Position numbers and translations under genes: made by a program
Notes under the pieces: generated by a model
Database searches by the model: none
Told to the model about the DNA's origin: nothing
The model's input: only the letters and a program-made list of their open reading frames with translations
Shown here: positions 55,667 through 64,000 of the stretch, piece by piece
Position numbering within the stretch: the first letter of the stretch is position 1
How the letters are laid out: each line of letters opens with the position of its first letter
Source of the DNA: Ganoderma boninense
Lineage: Eukaryota > Basidiomycota > Agaricomycetes > Polyporales > Polyporaceae
Assembly: GCA_002900995.3 (NCBI GenBank)
Contig: PJEW03000013.1
Location: 382,208-446,207, forward strand
Direction of reading: 5' to 3'
Length of the DNA: 64,000 nucleotides

Positions 55667-57237
55667 TCAGCTGGAAAGCAAGGACTGTGAAACCGTTGAC
55701 AAAGTCGTAAGCTTTCGCCGTTCCGAAAGATACCCGGGGGAAAGAACGACGCCGTGTCTCTCGTGGAAGTACTGCACTTCCAGCCCCCATGTCTGCCACC
55801 GTCTTGCCTGACGAACCAGTCCCCACAACCGCCCGACGAATTGTCCATGTTCCTGCGTAAATTCGTCGAGTCGGCTCCGAAGCTTCATCCTCGCGGCATC
55901 GAGGTCTCCAGAGTCCACCCCTTTGAACTCCGCCCCTGACTTCAGGGCAGCATCGTGAAGCGTAGATAGTTCGCAGCCGGGACGAAGCGCGAGGAATCCG
56001 AAGGTGGATAGGAACGTGGTTAGGTCTTGGTGGCCGAGAAGCAAGGCAACGAGGTCGGGGCGTGTAGTCGTGTCCATTGTCTGCACTTCCAAGGTGCGGG
56101 CAGCGCGGTGAGCACACATAGCGGCGCGCATAGTTCCTCCACCGGAACCGCTAGCCTGGGTGCCGGCTCCGGAACCCAGATTGGGGAGGGAGTGGGAAAA
56201 CCCGAAGTGAGCGAGAGACACGCCTCGAGCTGGGGTGGCGTACATTGTATGGGGAAGGGAGCGAGTCGAACTAAGAGCCACGTTAGCGATGGCGGGCCGC
56301 TCTTTGAGCTGAGCGACGTGTACTGTGGAGGAACTCTCAGGCGCCTTGTCCTTCCGGGATGATTGGCCTTTCCTAGGCGCCTTGCCTTTCCCAGCCGTTC
56401 TCCTCTTCCTAGGAACCTTGCCCTTCTCATCCACAGAGACACCAGAGGACACAGCTCTGGGGAGGTTGGAGCTGTCGCAAGGCTTTAAACCCCATAACTC
56501 CGGAAAAGTACCAAAGGCATAGACGAGAACGTGCCAGTCCACATTGCTCCCTAGGGGAACAGACCCTATCATTCCGATGTCAGAAGGCTCCAGGATACGA
56601 GATACGCGGTAACTCACAAGCTCGACCGCAAAGTTCCCGCGCAGCGTCGTCAGGGGATATGTTGTCATTGGGCGTGGCGTCCCAGGAGCGACCCCAGACT
56701 TTGAAGGCGTCGAGGACCCTAGATTGTATGGTTGAACAGAGTGCGTGGGGTCCAGAGACAGCGCAAAAATAACGACGTACTCTGTGAATACTTCTTTGAA
56801 CTGTTTCTTGACATTGGCTCTCTCATCGGGGTCGAATGAAAGAGAGCGAGCGAGAGTTTTCGCGGCGGTCTTATAAACCTCTTCTGTAGCGGCGAAGGAC
56901 AGAATATCTCGCCTCTGTAATGGTTGAACTTCAAGCGAAAACAAACAGAGCCTCATGACAATCTGGCCTAATCTCTCGCCAGCAGGGAGTCGGTCGAAGT
57001 CGATTGCCCGACTACCAGTCTTGAAACCGGAAGCTATCCGTTGTAGAATATCTTCGGGCGGACGGGCGGCACGTGGGTTCATCGCGGATCGAGAGCCGCG
57101 ACGGGTCGCAGTTGGGAGAGGAAAAGCAGAGGTGGCGCTTGCGATGGACACAGGGGATAGACCTGTTCATATCCCATGTCAATTCACCGGAAAGTTGCGA
57201 GGGAGGACAAGGGGGACGTACCTGAGAACGGCGACAT
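55667..57237 (-). CDS. paralog 3 of the three-member family (503 residues, unknown function)
   Basis: Exon 1 57237-57222 (16 nt, MSPFS), 59-nt intron 57221-57163 (GTACGT...GAACAG, phase 1), exon 2 57162-55667. The intron is homologous base for base to intron 1 of paralog 1. Without it the main frame has no ATG near its start (only GTG), so the 16-nt exon decides the start. The later introns of paralogs 1 and 2 are absent. The family motif reads VLVYAFGTFPELWGL (FGxxPELW). A basic patch follows, with PRKRRTAGKGKAPRKG then SSRKDKAP, and SLPHTMYATPARG and FSHSLPNLGSG repeat the SLPN/SHSLP units. The C-terminal 130 residues are helical (RMKLRSRLDEFTQEHGQFVG) and differ from the other two. No catalytic motif seen; a nuclear signal is likely in the basic patch. 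Confidence 0.75.
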
Positions 57238-58075
57238 GGGTTTATGATGGGACTCTGGTGACTTCCGGGGCGACGTCGGAGCGTTCCTGGTCGTCTTTGA
57301 CAAGGCTCAAAGCTTGGGGCGGTAGATGGGCCGAAGATGCTCCCATTTATTCACCCTGTCACGCTGCAGTCAATGCCACGGTACATCAGACGTAACGTGC
57401 GGCCTTCGTCTCAGACCCTCTGAGGGGTTGTGTCCCCCAGAAAAAGGGGCAACGCCATGGTCGTCCATCTTGCACCGCACTCGTCAGGTGCCTGCCCTGT
57501 CTCGGTAAGAACGAGAGCAGCCCCGACGTCTTGTTACCATCCAGTGCACCGGGAGGGCATCGTATCGACAGTTTGACGTGTCATGAACTGTGAACTGTGA
57601 CACCTGCGCCGCCGAACACTTCGGTCGAGTATGGAAGTAGATGCAAGGTGTTTCGGACAATAAAGTTTGTCGGGTGCCTGCGGGCTGTGGCGTGAGGCCG
57701 GCAGACCAAATTTTGAACAGGACATGCCCGCATAAACGTCCATGGAATATGACATTCATCTTCATATAAATCGTTTACCACACCACCACATGGGGGGCAC
57801 TGCTTCATTGAGGAAAGAGACTGGGTTCTTGCGTGGTCTTGAACACCGACTGCTTGGTAGCAATGCCACTGCCACGGTTTCGGCTGCATGGAACGCTCCG
57901 AGCTTGCTCGGAATTATGGACACCATCGAAGGGTATTCGACGGGCACCCCGCGAGACCGCAACCTCGAGTTCGCGATCCCACCCCGAGTTCGGCTCCGTG
58001 ATCCAACCCCGGCTGTGGTCACTGCTTGAGATGCTTCCCAGACGAATTCCACGTATTGTCTTCCGGTTCTGCAGG
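57238..58075 (-). promoter_or_regulatory. 5' flank of paralog 3, near-identical to that of paralog 1
   Basis: Aligns with 23822-24700 with about 10% changes and a few small indels, most of the first 200 bp being almost unchanged. The TATA-like GGGTGAATAAATGGG lies at about 57341-57355, about 110 nt before the ATG. Homology stops near 58075, beyond which the two loci differ, so this is a segmental duplication of promoter plus gene start. Confidence 0.65.
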
Positions 58076-59856
58076 ATGCCGGGTTGGGTGGAAGGGTCCG
58101 CCGATGTTTGCCGCTTTCCGCTTGCGCCTCGGTATGTTGCATTTGTGGCGTTACGCAACCGTTAGGGATGAGGTTCGAGAGGATATGAACAGTGTGTGCC
58201 TACGGCGATCGATACCCACCTGACTTGCAGCATAATATCATATTGCTACATCGCAGCTTCATGCTATACGTAACAATGATGAGGGCCCGCGGTGGCGTTC
58301 AACCTGATCAATCTCTCATCTTGCCTTTATGGGCACTAATTTCCGTGGCGTACCGACAATTCACAGAAGGTGGGTCCCCAGCCGTATTCTGCGCCAGACA
58401 TCGCTTTCCTCTTTGAATCCATGTGGATTGTAGCTTACTGTATGATCGGGGCAATTCTTCGCATGGACCTTCGAAGCCAATGCATCGATTGGTCGCCACC
58501 CTTACCCGCGTCAGTCCAAATACAATAGACTGCGCTGATGGGGTGCTTCTTCTTTCAACCTCGTCGAAAAGATGACCAGGCTCTGTCTGAACGGTAAGAA
58601 TATTATGCTGTCGTGCGTGGCCGGTGGACACAGATCTGACTGCACACGCGCCGGCCACGCCTCTCTCCGTGTAGCGCCATACTTCTGCGGAAGAGGTCTC
58701 AGGATACACGGGTCTTTGTCACGGTTTCTCGTTAGCAGTCATGACAACAAGTTCTTTATGATATCGAAAACGGTGACGAGTCAGTTACAATGCTATTCGA
58801 TCGAAATTATGACGTTGCCGAGCGGGATTCGGTCTAGTTTCGGGGGCCTGTCAGTGCCTGGGAGGAAACGGGGGGTGCGGCACTGCAGTGAGAGCGAACG
58901 AGGGGGAAAGAACGGTCGCGTTTGAACGCTGAATAAAACGCATGAGGGACGAGGCATCGCGACTGGATCTTAATACAGGGACGAACAAGAATCTAAATCA
59001 TAATGTACAGGACAAGACAGGACAAGACGGGAGAGACTCGGCCGCGAGCATAAGACGAGTTCGCTTACATAATGTAAACTCCAACATGCCTCAACACGTA
59101 GTCCTGAACATGTCCCAAAAGGATCGCTTCCGCATGAACCTTGATGGCGTCTTGTTGCTGGCTCCAACTTGGTTCACAGTCCTCTCGACCTCCATGGCTG
59201 GGAGAACTTAGCTGTGAATTCTCGAAGGCGTAGATGATCTTCGGAGCCGGTTATTGCCGCGCTTCGTCGTAGTAAGTTTGTAGCGGACTCACTTCCCCGG
59301 TTGTCTTACCTACTCAATCAACGCTGTGTTCGTTTTTGGAGGCAAATGAGATGGCCAACACAAAGGGGAAAAATCAATATAGAGGCATTGTGCTGTCCAA
59401 TGAGGTTTCGTATAACTCAGTTGCTTTCACGCTGTATTTGACTTGGACACTGCATTGATGCAGCCGCTCCGATGGGCCGTAGCCCTACCCTTAAGTTTCA
59501 TGCGATGGTCCCGACGCGCAGGCATGTGTTCATGAACAACAACATACGAGTCATGAAGACACAGACCATATTATATTGCATATGTAACGGCAAACTGGGG
59601 CGATAGTCCGTAGGCCGAGTGGAAAAGCTTTAACATCTCTGATCGAATATAGAATACTCGTAAAGGTTGGTGAACGATATGGCATATGGCGGAACGTGAA
59701 GAAAGATAAGCAAGGGGGAGGAGATAGGCCGATACTCTTCTATGAGAAAGACCGCAGAGCGACTGTAAGAGAAGCACAAGAACGCATATTAGCAACAGGT
59801 GTTCAAGTTGAGGCGGCGACAAATAACACACCACAGCTCTGCCTCTTCAGATTAGG
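58076..59856. other. no gene recognised
   Basis: AT-richer sequence. Frames are short and unsupported. Confidence 0.4.
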
Positions 59857-60312
59857 CTACTGGCCCCAATTCAGGCCGTAGACCCCGCGACTATGCCTCG
59901 GAGTGAGACCGATGACTCCTGTCGGCAGGGACTCACTTTGGTCCCGACTCCGTGGATGGTCACCAGTGCCCAGAGGTGTGAAGGTCGCTAGGACATGTGG
60001 GCGCAACGCGTATGCCCCTGCTCCTATCACCTGATCAAGGCGATTGATCCTCGCTCTCTCACGTTCCAACTTGCTGACGGTGATCTTCGTCCGCTCCCGT
60101 TCCAAATCGAGGAGCTTGATCCGCGTTCTCTCCCGCTCCAACTCGAGGAGATTGCTCCTCCTTCTCTCCCGTTCCAACTGCAGGTCTTCGCAATCTACTG
60201 GTAACGAGGACGAACTTAAAGGCGAATTACATTCCGACACAGGACTATACGGGGCAGTGGTCGGTCGTTGGCGGCGTGGGAATGGAGTTGATCCGTCGAA
60301 GTCGAGTGGCAT
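59857..60312 (-). CDS. coiled-coil protein with 12-residue LERER repeats
   Basis: The frame is open from at least 60520; ATG 60312 (MPLDFDGSTPF) is the first clear start, but the Ser/Pro-rich stretch upstream is in frame and may be coding through an upstream exon. The centre has four tandem 12-residue units, each with LERER: QLERERRRSNLL, ELERERTRIKLL, DLERERTKITVS, KLERERARINRL, coded by 36-nt repeats. Such highly charged units form a single alpha helix or coiled coil. The remainder is Pro/Ser/Thr-rich (PFPRRQRPTTAPYSP) and the C-terminus is loose. A repeat of this kind is prone to length change. Function unknown. Confidence 0.6.
   Translation of the reverse strand: MPLDFDGSTPFPRRQRPTTAPYSPVSECNSPLSSSSLPVDCEDLQLERERRRSNLLELERERTRIKLLDLERERTKITVSKLERERARINRLDQVIGAGAYALRPHVLATFTPLGTGDHPRSRDQSESLPTGVIGLTPRHSRGVYGLNWGQ
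60051..60194 (-). repeat. 36-bp in-frame tandem repeat, four units
   Basis: Four units of 36 bp, each with CTCCCGTTCCA or a close variant on the plus strand, code for the LERER units of the overlapping gene. Units differ by several bases, so the array is older than the 22-bp array at 51083. Confidence 0.75.
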
Positions 60313-60559
60313 CTGGGGTGCGGGTGGGGAACTAGAAGAGCGGAGAAGACTAGGCTGGTGTGTGGGAGGGACTCCAGGTGGATGGGCAAAACCCTTGTTG
60401 AAGAGGCTTGTATGGCTGCCGTGATGAGAAGTGGAGGTGATGGACGCCGATGGAGATTTGTCGTCCCCGTCCCCATTACTGGTGCTGGCGACTTTCCTCC
60501 CAGTCCTTGGGCTTCAGCGACGTTTCGATGCTCTTGATAGCCTAGATACTCACAAGCCA

Positions 60560-61462
60560 GTTCCCCCGATCCATGAGGAAGTTCGTCTGTCGAGTCGTCG
60601 GGCACTTTGGTCTTGCCCAGAATAGATCGGATTAATCTGCCCAGTCGCGTCCGCACTCTAAGAATTATGGAGCAAACCGTCGGTAAGTGACTTTCTTTAA
60701 CTACAGCTTGGCACTGTACCTCTGCATAGATACGGTTCGGGCGATTGTCACCATGATAAGCTGGGATCAATAGCGTCACATGTGTAAGAAAGGCAGGGTA
60801 GAAGCGGGAACATACCGGAAAGGACGTGATATATGGGCTTAGAGCCGTTGAGCGTTGAAAACAGCTGTAGGAGATGTGAAGGAGGAGACGAGGTAGGATT
60901 GACTCGGGAGAGGGGATGAGAGGGAGAGGAGAGTGGGGGAGAGAGTGTGGGGCGGAAGGTGGGAGAGAGAGTGAGGCGGAAGGGGAAGGACCCTCAATAA
61001 GCGACGGGAAATGCCGAGATATAACGTGGTCTCCCTGTTGACAGTTTGGAAGGAACCGAGACTTTGCTGGGTAGTAAGTTTATGGAGTTAAGATTCGTCG
61101 ACCTAAACATGTGATGCCAGTCACATACCTTCGTACCCATAATTGTGGACTGAGACCCGTGCTCTCTTTATCGAGATGAGAAAGACATCAGGAGTACTCT
61201 GAGGACATTGCACAATTTCGACCATAAACCTCAAATCTGGCCCTCCACGACTGGGAACATCCCGAACAGAAGGAGCTCAGCGCTCAGCTGCGGCGTGTCA
61301 CATCAACAGAATCATCCGAGGTCGAATTATCGGTCCTTAGCGCTCTAGCTTCGCGCACTTGGGTCAGGGGCATAGAGGGATATGTTGGAATGTCAAAACG
61401 ATCACATCGTACCAAGCAAGTATCAGTTGGTTGAAGTGCAGTGATCAAAGTCGTGGCGATGG
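60560..61462. other. no gene seen; purine-rich tract
   Basis: 60870-61000 is GA-rich on the plus strand (GAGAGGGAGAGG, GGGAGAGAGAGTG), the kind of pyrimidine tract expected upstream of a minus-strand gene. Possible upstream exon of the coiled-coil gene at 60560-60650 (minus). Confidence 0.4.
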
Positions 61463-61628
61463 TTCCTGGGCTACGAAGTAGTCCAAGGTTTAGGGGGTAA
61501 GAATCACGCCGTAAGTGACGGTAACATCACTTCCACGTGTGGTCACCCGTGACACTGTGTGCCCGCGGTTGAACCGTGACGTCCGACGTTGGACCGCAGC
61601 AACGGCGGGTTCAGCCTTCCGTTGCCAT
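61463..61628 (+). repeat. left copy of a 150-165 bp inverted repeat
   Basis: Starts TTCCTGGGCTACGAAGTAGT and is the inverted, about 90% identical copy of 62724-62870. It holds an extra 17-bp or so (GACGTCCGACGTTGGACC) that looks like an internal duplication of the TTGAACCG region. Together the pair brackets a 1.1-kb segment. Confidence 0.8.
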
Positions 61629-62723
61629 AGCAGGGCCCCTCCGGGCAGACCTGGGCTACGCCAGCTCCCAACGCATGAACCTCATGTTCCACCACTATGT
61701 AGCTAAACACCGTTCCGAAAAGACAGACAATGACGTGCCGCATTTCAGTCGCGCTTCGCGCTCCTTTAATGCAACACTCGCTCAACGTAAAACCGACGAA
61801 GATATCGCAGTTCCTGAGAAGGTTGCAAAAACAGATGACAGCAATGGTGTGGTAGGAAATATGGTCACAGCGACATTTTATGTTTCAACAATTCATTCAC
61901 GTCATATCATCGCCATTTTTATTATCATATTATCATCATCGTCATCATACACGACCACTGTTACAGCAGTCATGGATGGATAACTGGCAAGAGAGTAGTT
62001 AGCACACAGTATTGAACAATCACGGGCGAAGACTCACGAGCTGCAAGCTACCTATGGACGTAAATCCGTAACAACTAAAGGGACACGTGAGCCTAGCAAT
62101 GGCAATACACACTGCTAGGTTCAACGTCTCACCAGGATAGCGTTGGAGACCGATTGAAGGAGGGCTTGACAGCCTTGTCCCCGAGTTGCTGCTCCATACA
62201 GACGAAATGTCGCGAAAGCTGTTAGAAGGCAGCTCACCCACATCTAATGTGATGACGAAAGCAGCGGATGAATGGGATGGATGGGTAGATGAATGGGCGG
62301 CAAGGAGAGAGAAGATGGACAGCGGTGTAATGCAGCGGGGAACGAGAGGGGAGTGGGGCACATACGACGACCCGGCATGCGGATAAGTGGTGCCCTGAAG
62401 GTTGTCGACGCTCTTCTGCTACGCCACACGGAAGCTAAGACGAGGATGTTGATCAGCACAACATGAATGGAAGCATTGCATGCCACGTACCACTCGCCCA
62501 AACCGCACCAGACACTGATCCCTCTGAGACCTGGAAAAGCCATCACGACAAGACCAGCATTCAAACACTCACTGAAAGTATGATTGACAGCGAAAGCAAG
62601 GCTTGCTGGTCCTCCGGGGGGACCAGCAAACCTTGCTTCCGCGGAAAGCAGTGGGAAGGAGCCTGGAGAGGGGAGAAAAGCGGCGAGCCGCCTTGTCGTC
62701 GTCGCAGCTCTATATACCGTTGA
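61629..62723 (-). pseudogene. gene-like segment, body 1 of a fold-back duplication
   Basis: Inverted, diverged copy of 62871-63981. On the minus strand it starts with a TATA-like TATATAGAG (about 62707-62716) and contains SVWCGLGEWYVACNASIHVV then LINILVLASVWRSR, AAFVITLDVGELPSNSFRD and, after intron-like signals, TAVTVVVYDDDDD. Relative to body 2 there are deletions and frame changes in the middle, so this copy is likely inactive. A 42-nt candidate intron (GTGAGT...TTCCAG) lies at about 62532-62573. Confidence 0.45.
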
Positions 62724-62870
62724 GATGGCAACCGAAGGCCGAACCCGCCGTTGCTGCGGTTCAACACTGAGCACACAGTGTCACGAGTGACTCCACGTGG
62801 GAGTGACGTTACCGTCACTTACGGCGTGATTCTTACCCCCTAAACCTTGGACTACTTCGTAGCCCAGGAA
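62724..62870 (-). repeat. right copy of the inverted repeat, between the two bodies
   Basis: The minus strand starts TTCCTGGGCTACGAAGTAGT, as does the left copy on the plus strand. It lies exactly between body 1 and body 2, which point away from it, each with a TATA-like TATATAG within 20 bp of its edge. It therefore reads both as a terminal repeat of an element and as a shared promoter for a divergent pair. It contains GTGACGGTAACGTCAC and CCACGTGG palindromes, possible factor sites. Confidence 0.7.
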
Positions 62871-63720
62871 TATCGACGGTATATAGAGCTGCGCCTACGA
62901 CGACGCGGCTCGTCACTTTTCTCCCCCTTCCTTCCTGCTGCTTTCTGCGGAAGCACGGCTTGCTGGTCCCCCCGGAGGACCAGCAGGCCTTGCTTCCGCT
63001 GTCAATCATACCTTTTGTGAGTGTTTGAATGCTGGTCTCGTCGTTTTGGCCTTTCCGAGTCCAACCGGAATCAGTTTCTGGTGCGGTTTGAGCGAGTGGT
63101 ACGTGGCATGCCCTGCTTCCATTCATGTTTTGCTGATCGACACCGTCGCGATCGTCTTAGGTTCCGTGTGGCGTAGCAGAAAAGGGGTGACAACTGGTCA
63201 AGAACCTTCAGCGCACCCATATTCCGAGTTGTCGTATGTGCTCCACTCCCCTCTCGTTACCCGCTGCATCCCACCTCTGCCCATCTTCTCTCCCCTTGCC
63301 GCCCATTCATCTATCCATCCATCCGATTTATCCGCTGCTTTCGTCATCACATTGGATGTGAGTGAGCTGCCTCCCAACACCTTTCGCGACCTTGAGCACG
63401 CTGTCGTCCGTATTGAGCAGCGACTCGGCGACTTGGCTACTCGGCTCTCAAGCTGTGCTTCAATTTGTCTCCGACCCTATCCCGGCGAGCAGACGTTGAA
63501 CCTAACAGCACGTAAGTCCCTTCAGCTGTTGTGGATTTACACCGCAGGTAGCTCGCAGCTGGTGAGTCTTCGCCTGTGATTGCTCAACACTGTACTAACT
63601 ACTCTCTCACCAGTCACCCATCCACGACCGCTGTAACAGCGGTCGTGTATGATGACAATGATGACAATGATGATGATAAAAATGGCAATGATAGATCGTG
63701 ACATGACGTGAATGAATTGT
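62871..63720 (+). CDS. gene-like segment, body 2 of the fold-back duplication
   Basis: The open frame from 63025 reads GISFWCGLSEWYVACPASIH VL, TVAIVLGSVWRSRKG, SAAFVITLDVSELPPNTFRD and HAVVRIEQRLGDLATRLSSC. Two good introns follow: GTAAGT...CCGCAG (63511-63547) and GTGAGT...ACTAAC...CACCAG (63562-63614), separated by a 14-nt exon. The last exon, HPSTTAVTAVVYDDNDDNDD DKNGND, ends at 63702 and is coded by a GAT/GAC-rich microsatellite. The first exon and start are unclear: the acceptor used in body 1 (CAG) is GAG here. A hydrophobic segment (ASIHVLLIDTVAIVLGSVW) may span a membrane. Family unknown. Confidence 0.4.
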
Positions 63721-63981
63721 TGAAACATACAATGTCGTTGTGACCCTATTTCCTACCACACCGTCGTCTGCCAACTGTTTTTGCAACCTTCTCGGGAACT
63801 GTAGTATCTTTGTTTGTCTTACGTTGAGCCAGTGTTGCATTGAAGGAGCGCGAAGCGCGACTGAAATGCGGCATGTCACTGTCTGTCTTTCAGAACGGTG
63901 TGAAGTGTGGTGGAACATGATGCATGAGGTTCATGCGCTGGGAGCTGGTGTAGCCCTGGTCTGCCCGGAGGGGCCCTGCTA
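63721..63981 (+). repeat. distal end of body 2
   Basis: Continues the inverted match to 61629-61900, ending at GGGCCCTGCTAT (63971-63982), the counterpart of ATAGCAGGGCCC at 61627. Beyond this the sequence does not resemble the 150-bp repeat, so the outer copy expected for a symmetrical element is missing or lost within the last bases of the window. Confidence 0.6.
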
Positions 63982-64000
63982 TCCCGTATCCACAACCGTA

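Noticed and set aside
61576..61983. Plus-strand 135-codon frame in body 1
   Set aside because: The introns, TATA-like element and conserved residues of both bodies support the opposite strand.
1..64000. CRISPR arrays, bacterial operons, rRNA genes
   Set aside because: No regularly spaced repeats with spacers, no ribosome binding sites and no rRNA-like sequence were seen.

Overview
The window looks like accessory DNA from a filamentous basidiomycete, most likely an Agaricomycete. Reasons: the introns I could place are short (41-67 nt, GT...AG); genes lie on both strands at modest density; there is a CxC2-type KDZ transposase remnant, an F-box protein, a fossil of a fungal DNMT5/Rad8-type DNA methyltransferase-SNF2 fusion, and several protein families I recognise only as Agaricomycete-specific proteins without a known function. 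I see no rRNA, no confident tRNA and no prokaryotic signal. Many open frames are chance overlaps in GC-rich DNA. All gene models were made by eye from splice signals and reading-frame continuity.

Layout. 1-9.2 kb: gene-poor, with a possible C-terminal gene end at the left edge, small membrane protein copy 1 (1754-2086) behind a recognisable promoter block, a perfect 20-bp-arm palindrome (2055-2102) and a decayed retrotransposon gag (about 7.3-9.1 kb). 10.3-11.3 kb: WD40-repeat fossil (minus). 12.9-13.7 kb: a probable small nuclear-type gene. 16.9-18.9 kb: an intact 637-residue Agaricomycete-family gene. 20.5-20.9 kb: small membrane protein copy 2 with the same promoter block. 22.0-24.7 kb: paralog 1 of a three-member family with its 5' flank. 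25.7-29.3 kb: a tryptophan-rich WWPK-family gene diverging from a 414-residue coiled-coil gene. 31.4-32.5 kb: a Cys-rich N-terminal gene. 33.8-35.7 kb: a KDZ transposase lacking its catalytic core. 37.5-39.8 kb: paralog 2. 40.2-40.6 kb: small membrane protein copy 3 (minus). 43.5-47.7 kb: the DNMT5-like pseudogene. 48.5-50.2 kb: an F-box gene. 51.7-53.8 kb: a gene whose protein begins with a histone H3 tail and continues into a PHD-like zinc finger. 55.7-58.1 kb: paralog 3 with its 5' flank. 59.9-60.5 kb: a coiled-coil gene with an internal 12-residue repeat. 61.5-64.0 kb: a large fold-back duplication.

Most notable. (1) The H3-tail mimic gene keeps H3 K4, S10, K14 and K18 but has Arg at K9, and carries a zinc finger of the kind that reads H3 tails. 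(2) Three paralogs (542, 524 and 503 residues) each start with a 16-nt coding first exon, a 59-60 nt phase-1 intron and a homologous promoter; two share about 0.8 kb of near-identical 5' flank. (3) Three tiny single-pass membrane proteins share one promoter block at about 185-215 bp from their ATG. (4) The chromatin theme (H3 mimic, dead methyltransferase-helicase fusion) within one 10-kb stretch is suggestive only; a functional link between them is inference.
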